Below are positions 42,761 through 43,038 of a stretch of DNA of 43,038 nt, in pieces. The stretch is from an uncultured Pseudomonadota bacterium. Its GTDB lineage: Bacteria > Pseudomonadota > Gammaproteobacteria > Burkholderiales > SG8-39. The position numbers and the translations under genes were made by a program. The notes beneath the pieces were generated by a model, which was given only the letters and a program-made list of their open reading frames with translations, made no database searches and had not been told where the DNA came from. Positions within the stretch are counted from its first letter, which is position 1. Every line of letters begins with the position of its first letter. The stretch lies in assembly GCA_903829815.1 (NCBI GenBank), contig CAIKRR010000068.1, forward strand, positions 1 through 43,038, in the 5' to 3' direction.

Positions 42761-43038
42761 AGGGATTTGAGATTTTTTGGCGAGAAAGCCAAATTTCGCT
42801 TCCCGCCTAAAAATTGTCAAGTTGCAGAGGCGGCTGGACTGGACCCGGGCAGTTGCCACGTTGGGACCGGCCGCTGTCCTTGCCAGTCGCGCAAGGCGCC
42901 AGTCCGCTTAGTCCCGTCCCGCGCCAAACTGATCAGCTGGCCGTGAGGCCGCCGGTCGCGAATGGCAGGAACTGGCCGATGAGAGTCGTCTGCCCTAGCG
43001 ATCGCAGAACTTGAATTTTCGAATCCCCACCGCCCGAA
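42761..43038. other. right-edge sequence without a supported gene
   Basis: I see no coding region, repeat or clear promoter here. It contains the A/T-rich leader of the ATPase gene (42765-42830) and then GC-rich sequence to the edge. Confidence 0.4.

Overview
The window looks like a chromosomal accessory region of a high-GC betaproteobacterium, most likely Burkholderiales. Two tripartite-tricarboxylate (Bug/TctC) receptors without membrane partners, Liv-type ABC importers beside ring-hydroxylating oxygenases, and uniformly GC-rich codon use suggest this. It is an inference: no rRNA or other marker gene is present.

Positions 1-5000 hold a glutamine-synthetase-like gene running off the left edge and overlapping a phthalate-type Rieske oxygenase (minus strand), a broken GT2/FkbM sugar gene (plus), and oxalyl-CoA decarboxylase (minus) with a well-placed FNR-like site upstream. 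Positions 5256-6509 encode an orphan protein with a possible HSSF...SGHYKP module. Positions 6738-13481 form one tightly coupled plus-strand unit: a Liv-type importer (receptor, LivH, a LivM-LivG fusion, LivF), then a cupin, an SDR dehydrogenase and an HpcH/HpaI aldolase. This reads as import plus degradation of a small organic acid or aromatic. A sulfotransferase follows and ends in a perfect hairpin.

Positions 14553-22615 continue the catabolic theme. A heme-oxygenase-like diiron protein is coupled to a Bug receptor (minus). Opposite lie a 3-hydroxyisobutyrate-dehydrogenase-family enzyme, a second Rieske oxygenase (alpha/beta), an orphan Liv receptor, another Bug receptor and an exported metallo-beta-lactamase-fold hydrolase. 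No oxygenase reductase is visible. Positions 22632-24750 are a sulfur island: a DUF2892 membrane protein and persulfide-dioxygenase-like enzyme divergent from a split YeeE/YedE transporter. Positions 24871-29926 hold three overlapping or adjacent minus-strand molybdoenzyme genes (2Fe-2S subunit, xanthine-oxidase-type large subunit, BisC-type reductase).

Positions 30203-33038 are a glycan locus, a tandem FkbM methyltransferase divergent from GDP-mannose 4,6-dehydratase, with lower GC in the first gene. From 33130 the window becomes a mosaic: a tadC remnant, a 14-bp tandem repeat and a broken adenylating enzyme, then an intact TRAP transporter (TatT lipoprotein, DctP, fused DctQM). Positions 39300-40310 are a graveyard with pieces of an alpha/beta hydrolase, a NeuD-like acyltransferase and a phage terminase. 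Next come a DUF1778-GNAT toxin-antitoxin operon with a palindromic upstream element, a degenerate tmRNA-3'-end-like sequence and an orphan AAA+ ATPase. Repeated gene breakage beside phage and toxin-antitoxin pieces suggests the right third has been remodelled by mobile DNA. Some frameshifts could be sequencing errors.
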